Shown one piece after another: positions 13,889 to 16,899 of a stretch of DNA of 16,899 nucleotides (the first letter of the stretch is position 1; each line of letters starts with the position of its first letter). The notes beneath the pieces are model-generated. The model ran no database searches, was not told the origin of the DNA, and saw only the letters and a list, made by a program, of their open reading frames with translations. Source of the stretch: JBFJVZ01 sp041623895. GTDB taxonomy: Bacteria > Planctomycetota > Planctomycetia > Pirellulales > Pirellulaceae. The translations under genes were made by a program, and so were the position numbers. The DNA is taken from NCBI GenBank assembly GCA_041623895.1, contig JBFJVZ010000131.1, positions 1 to 16,899 of the forward strand. The letters are read 5' to 3'.

Positions 13889-16362
13889 TTTGCTGACAGA
13901 GATTCGATGGGAAGGATCGACAGCCCGCAGTCTTCTTTGCCAATACTGTAAACCACGTACAGCTTGCCGTCGTGTTCGTATCCGTAGGGATACGACCATT
14001 GTTTGCCCTTGGCTTTGCCGGGAAACCGCGGCGGGATCGACTTACCGTGTCGGATTCGATACATCCGGCTCAGTGACGTTGCCCCAGGCTCACCGACGGA
14101 AATCGCCAGCGTGTCGCGATTTTTCAGATTCGATAGCAGATACAATTGTCCGCTGCTCAGTTTTCCTAAATATGCCTTGGCTCTTGGCATCGGCAGGTTG
14201 CTCATTGTGGCGTGGTTCCAAGTCATGCCGCCGTCGAAACTGCGTGAAATCCAAGCCACACCCGCGCCACCGCGTATGATCGCGGTTACCTCGCCAGCTT
14301 CGGACCAAACTGTCGTTTCGGCAAAAGACGGGGCCAGTTGCTTTGGATAGGGAATGTGGACCGTTTGCCAATCCGTTAGATCGTCTCTGTTGCTGACCGC
14401 CACGACCGGCAAGCCATCTTTGTCCTGTCCGCCCGTGATGAAATTGCCATTGGGCATCTGTACCGGTTGGTCGTAAGGCCAACAGTTGTCCATCACGATG
14501 CCTTTGGAATGCCAGCGATCGTCTTCGCCCAGTACGAACGCTTCGGCCTTTAGGCCTGGGAAACGACGACCGCTTGTTCCAATGCCGAATCGAGAACAGA
14601 TCGTCCAGACTTGATCCTCGTGCACCAGCAAGACTCCATGGCTGTGCCGATCGGGGCCTTCAAAGCCCGGGCCGATGATCTCGATCTCTGACCAGGTCTC
14701 TCCGCCGTCGGTGCTGCGTCTGCCTTGCAGTGTTTCCTGGGGTCCATTTTCGTTGGTCGGACTGTTGGCCCAGTTGGCGTACATTGTCCCGTTGTGCTCA
14801 ATGATTGCCGCACCGTGAAGGAATTTGTACCCGTCCTCGCTGGCTGTGTGAATCGTTCGGTGAACGACGCCGTCAACAAACGGAATCGATTCAAGATCGT
14901 CTGCAATCTGTGCGCCAGACCACAGCGGTCGACGTACTGCCATCGTTCGCAGCATCTCGACCAGTTCGTTCCGGATGGTTTCCTCGGCCCCGATCTCCAG
15001 AAAACTTGATCGCGCAGGCCACGTCTCGTAACCGCCAAGTTCGTGTTGCTCGCGCGGAGGCAAGTACCCGCCATAGCCGTTGGCCAGTTCCATGTTGAAT
15101 GTGCTGGCAAAGGGACTTGCGTTCTTGATCGCCAAACCGGTCTCGGCAAATACTTCGCAGGGCGCACTGGCGATCGCAATGTCCCCGATGCGGATTGTCT
15201 GCAGGATCAGTTTCTCCGTGTCAGCGTATTGGCCAAGATGCCTTGTCTCTTGGGCGTAAACCTTCGACCAGCGGTGAGGCAGTTCTTGCTCTTTTGCTGA
15301 GAGCACTTGCTCCGCCCAAGCCAAACGAGCGTCTGTTGGCTTTCGCACGGCCAGTTCGATTTCTTTTTCCAGCATGTCGATTGTGACGTTGCGGTGATGA
15401 TCGATCGCATCGATGGCATCGATTGACTGATCGGCCAGCGTGCGTCCGTAGTATTCGATGGCCTCGAATGGGGCACGCTTTTTACCGCCCCGCGTGAACG
15501 CGCCAGTATTACCACTGGTACCGTTGGACATGATGCCGATCACTGGCGGATGACTTGACTTACCGTTCAATGCTGTGTCGCTGCTCAGGGCTGATTCGAT
15601 AGCTTTGCCGTAGTAGCCGAAGTAATCGGCGCTGACGGCTCCCCGCTGGTAACCGCCGCAGTAGTGAACGCTGAAGTTGCCTAGCACGCATATTGGCGAT
15701 CCGTCGACATGTCTGACGGAGATAACCGAGAATTGAGGATCGACGGGGCCCGCAGGTCTGATGACCCGAGTGCTGCTGCCGGCGACCGATTTGATTTGTT
15801 CGCCCAACTCGCCAAACGGGTTTTTTCCAACGCTGCCCGGTTCGCACAAGAATCGACGGCAGGCGATCAAGTCGGGCAGGGTAAATGATCCAAAGCCTAT
15901 CTCCGCTGGTGCCAGATGATGGTTTGCCGTGACCACTGCAGCAGCGATTTTTTTTGACAGATCCTGGTGATACTGATCGTCGACAGGCTCACGCCCGATG
16001 TGAATCGTACGCGGTGCGGCGTGGGTATGAGTTGCCGCCATCAACATCCGGTCGCGACGAATATCGGTCACGTTGGAAACTTCCGCCTTCGCGCGATCGA
16101 ATACTTCGCGGGCCGTCATGCACTGGTCGACCACAACGATGGCGATCTTCGACTGTCCGTCGTCCAGCACCAGTGCTCGCGCGTGCAAAGGATCATGAAT
16201 CGAAGTGACCGGGCCGTTCTTGCTGATCGACCCGTCTAATGAGACGCCCACCGCCGGCGTGATATCGACCTTGGCGGCACCCGCACGAAACTCGCCGCCG
16301 GCCGCTGCGGTCGGCAGACAGATAGCGGTCAAGACAACAGCGATTTTTGTGAGATTCATCAT
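13885..16362 (-). CDS. Fusion of neutral ceramidase-like N-terminal domain and BNR/sialidase-like C-terminal domain
   Basis: The 825-residue product has a Sec signal, MMNLTKIAVVLTAICLPTAA; the second ATG, one codon later, is an equal start. Residues about 24-475 resemble the neutral/alkaline non-lysosomal ceramidase N-terminal domain (amide hydrolysis of ceramides in known enzymes). Zinc-site and catalytic positions appear kept: THTH at 111-114, SVH with His233, MSNG at 278-281 with Ser279 as candidate nucleophile, PCE with Glu403, and NGYGGY (Tyr430/Tyr433). Residues about 495-825 form a BNR propeller with Asp boxes STDGGETW (550-557) and SFDGGMTW (708-715), as in exo-sialidases. The catalytic Arg triad was not traced, so sialidase activity is uncertain. 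The last base pairs overlap the isomerase start (ATGA). The gene diverges from a nitroreductase gene across 86 bp. The true substrate may be a glycoconjugate or any N-acylated polymer. Confidence 0.87.
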   Translation of the reverse strand: MMNLTKIAVVLTAICLPTAAAGGEFRAGAAKVDITPAVGVSLDGSISKNGPVTSIHDPLHARALVLDDGQSKIAIVVVDQCMTAREVFDRAKAEVSNVTDIRRDRMLMAATHTHAAPRTIHIGREPVDDQYHQDLSKKIAAAVVTANHHLAPAEIGFGSFTLPDLIACRRFLCEPGSVGKNPFGELGEQIKSVAGSSTRVIRPAGPVDPQFSVISVRHVDGSPICVLGNFSVHYCGGYQRGAVSADYFGYYGKAIESALSSDTALNGKSSHPPVIGIMSNGTSGNTGAFTRGGKKRAPFEAIEYYGRTLADQSIDAIDAIDHHRNVTIDMLEKEIELAVRKPTDARLAWAEQVLSAKEQELPHRWSKVYAQETRHLGQYADTEKLILQTIRIGDIAIASAPCEVFAETGLAIKNASPFASTFNMELANGYGGYLPPREQHELGGYETWPARSSFLEIGAEETIRNELVEMLRTMAVRRPLWSGAQIADDLESIPFVDGVVHRTIHTASEDGYKFLHGAAIIEHNGTMYANWANSPTNENGPQETLQGRRSTDGGETWSEIEIIGPGFEGPDRHSHGVLLVHEDQVWTICSRFGIGTSGRRFPGLKAEAFVLGEDDRWHSKGIVMDNCWPYDQPVQMPNGNFITGGQDKDGLPVVAVSNRDDLTDWQTVHIPYPKQLAPSFAETTVWSEAGEVTAIIRGGAGVAWISRSFDGGMTWNHATMSNLPMPRAKAYLGKLSSGQLYLLSNLKNRDTLAISVGEPGATSLSRMYRIRHGKSIPPRFPGKAKGKQWSYPYGYEHDGKLYVVYSIGKEDCGLSILPIESLSAK

Positions 16363-16400
16363 GGCTGCATCGTTCGACGGATTGGGGTATCGTCATTAGC

Positions 16401-16429
16401 ATAACAATTGATGTTGACCCATTTCACAA
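16401..16429 (-). promoter_or_regulatory. Candidate sigma70-type promoter for the ceramidase/sialidase-like gene
   Basis: Read on the minus strand, TTGTGA (16429-16424) and TGTTAT (16406-16401) are separated by exactly 17 bp, each matching the consensus hexamers at 4 of 6 positions. The -10 box lies 38 nt upstream of the ATG. It sits in the 86-bp divergent spacer that must also serve the plus-strand nitroreductase gene. Planctomycete promoters are poorly defined, so this is tentative. Confidence 0.25.
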
Positions 16430-16448
16430 ACACGTTGATCGAAAACGC

Positions 16449-16899
16449 ATGAAAATTGCAAACTCGGATCCGATAACGCAGGTCATTCGCAGGCGGCGGA
16501 CGGTGAAACCAAAGATGATGTCGGATCGGCCTGTCGACGAGTCGATCGTCCGCGAGATGCTTGAAAATGCAAATTGGGCACCAACGCACGGGATGACCGA
16601 GCCGTGGCGGTTTCGCGTATTCAGCGGCGATGCCCGGCTGCGACTCGCCCAATTTCTAGCGGCGACCTACCAACAGCTCACGACGCCGGAGAGTTTCAAA
16701 CAAAAGAAGTATGACGCGCTGCTTGAGAATCCATTGCGTGCCCCCGTCGTGATTGCGATCGGAATGAAGCGACAAGAGATCGAAAAGATTAGAGAGTTGG
16801 ACGAGATTCAAGCGGTAGCCTGCGCGGTTCAAAACATGTATCTGACTGCCGCAGCGCACGGCGTCGGTGCGTTCTGGTCGACGAATGTCGCGGCCGTTA
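16449..16899 (+). CDS. Nitroreductase family (YdjA-like) protein, partial
   Basis: This is the only plus-strand gene recognised, and it is cut by the window end after 150 residues. It begins at ATG 16449 (MKIANSDPITQVIRRRRTVKP). Nitroreductases are cytoplasmic FMN oxidoreductases using NAD(P)H. Family signs are the early Arg cluster RRRR at 14-17 (FMN phosphate contact in relatives), ANWAPTHGMTEPWRF at 41-55, ENPLRAPVVIAIG at 93-105 and AVACAVQNMYLTAAAHGVGAFWST at 122-145. The pattern is closest to the small YdjA type, usually about 180-190 residues, so some 35 residues are missing. No signal peptide is seen, unlike its neighbours. No clear Shine-Dalgarno lies upstream. The divergent 86-bp spacer suggests a shared control region with the ceramidase/sialidase-like gene. 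The physiological substrate is unknown. Confidence 0.9.
   Translation, partial: MKIANSDPITQVIRRRRTVKPKMMSDRPVDESIVREMLENANWAPTHGMTEPWRFRVFSGDARLRLAQFLAATYQQLTTPESFKQKKYDALLENPLRAPVVIAIGMKRQEIEKIRELDEIQAVACAVQNMYLTAAAHGVGAFWSTNVAAV

Overview
The window reads as chromosome of a planctomycete, most likely of the Rhodopirellula/Pirellulaceae type. The inference rests on gene families that are hallmarks of that group: DUF1501, DUF1549/DUF1553 with Ig-like domains, a planctomycete cytochrome c domain fused to WD40 repeats, PPC-domain proteins, a Tat-exported Gfo/Idh/MocA oxidoreductase and a Trx7/PDZ protein. Composition is moderately GC-rich, Shine-Dalgarno motifs are mostly weak, and nearly every product carries a Sec or Tat signal. 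Nine of the eleven genes are complete and lie on the minus strand, so transcription runs from high to low coordinates. A partial minus-strand gene sits at the left edge and a partial plus-strand gene at the right edge.

Right part (about 11483-16899). A plus-strand nitroreductase (16449 to edge) diverges from a minus-strand block. The block starts with a secreted ceramidase-like/BNR-sialidase-like fusion (13885-16362). A Tat-exported TIM-barrel isomerase-like protein (12944-13888) follows with an ATGA overlap. After a 126-bp spacer comes a Trx7/PDZ protein with a CXXCH heme-type motif (11483-12817). The spacer holds a long imperfect hairpin and a 17-bp tandem repeat that runs into the isomerase stop codon; it looks like a dispersed intergenic element.

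Central part (2112-11306). A four-gene set reads DUF1501 (Tat), then Ig-like/CX4CH/DUF1549/DUF1553, then PPC-domain protein, then cytochrome c plus two WD40 propellers separated by a long coiled coil. The last two genes overlap by ATGA. All four products are predicted to act outside the cytoplasm, and two carry heme-type cysteine motifs. This is the most likely multi-protein machine in the window; its function is unknown.

Left part (1-1887). A Tat-exported Gfo/Idh/MocA oxidoreductase is followed 5 bp later by a membrane-anchored Coa1-like protein. That gene overlaps, by TGATG, a reading frame that runs off the left edge.

No tRNA, rRNA, CRISPR array, transposase or convincing intrinsic terminator was seen. 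The intergenic gaps over 100 bp (1888-2111, 11307-11482, 12818-12943, and 9859-9962 if the internal DUF1549 start is right) contain only short dyads and repeats, described below.
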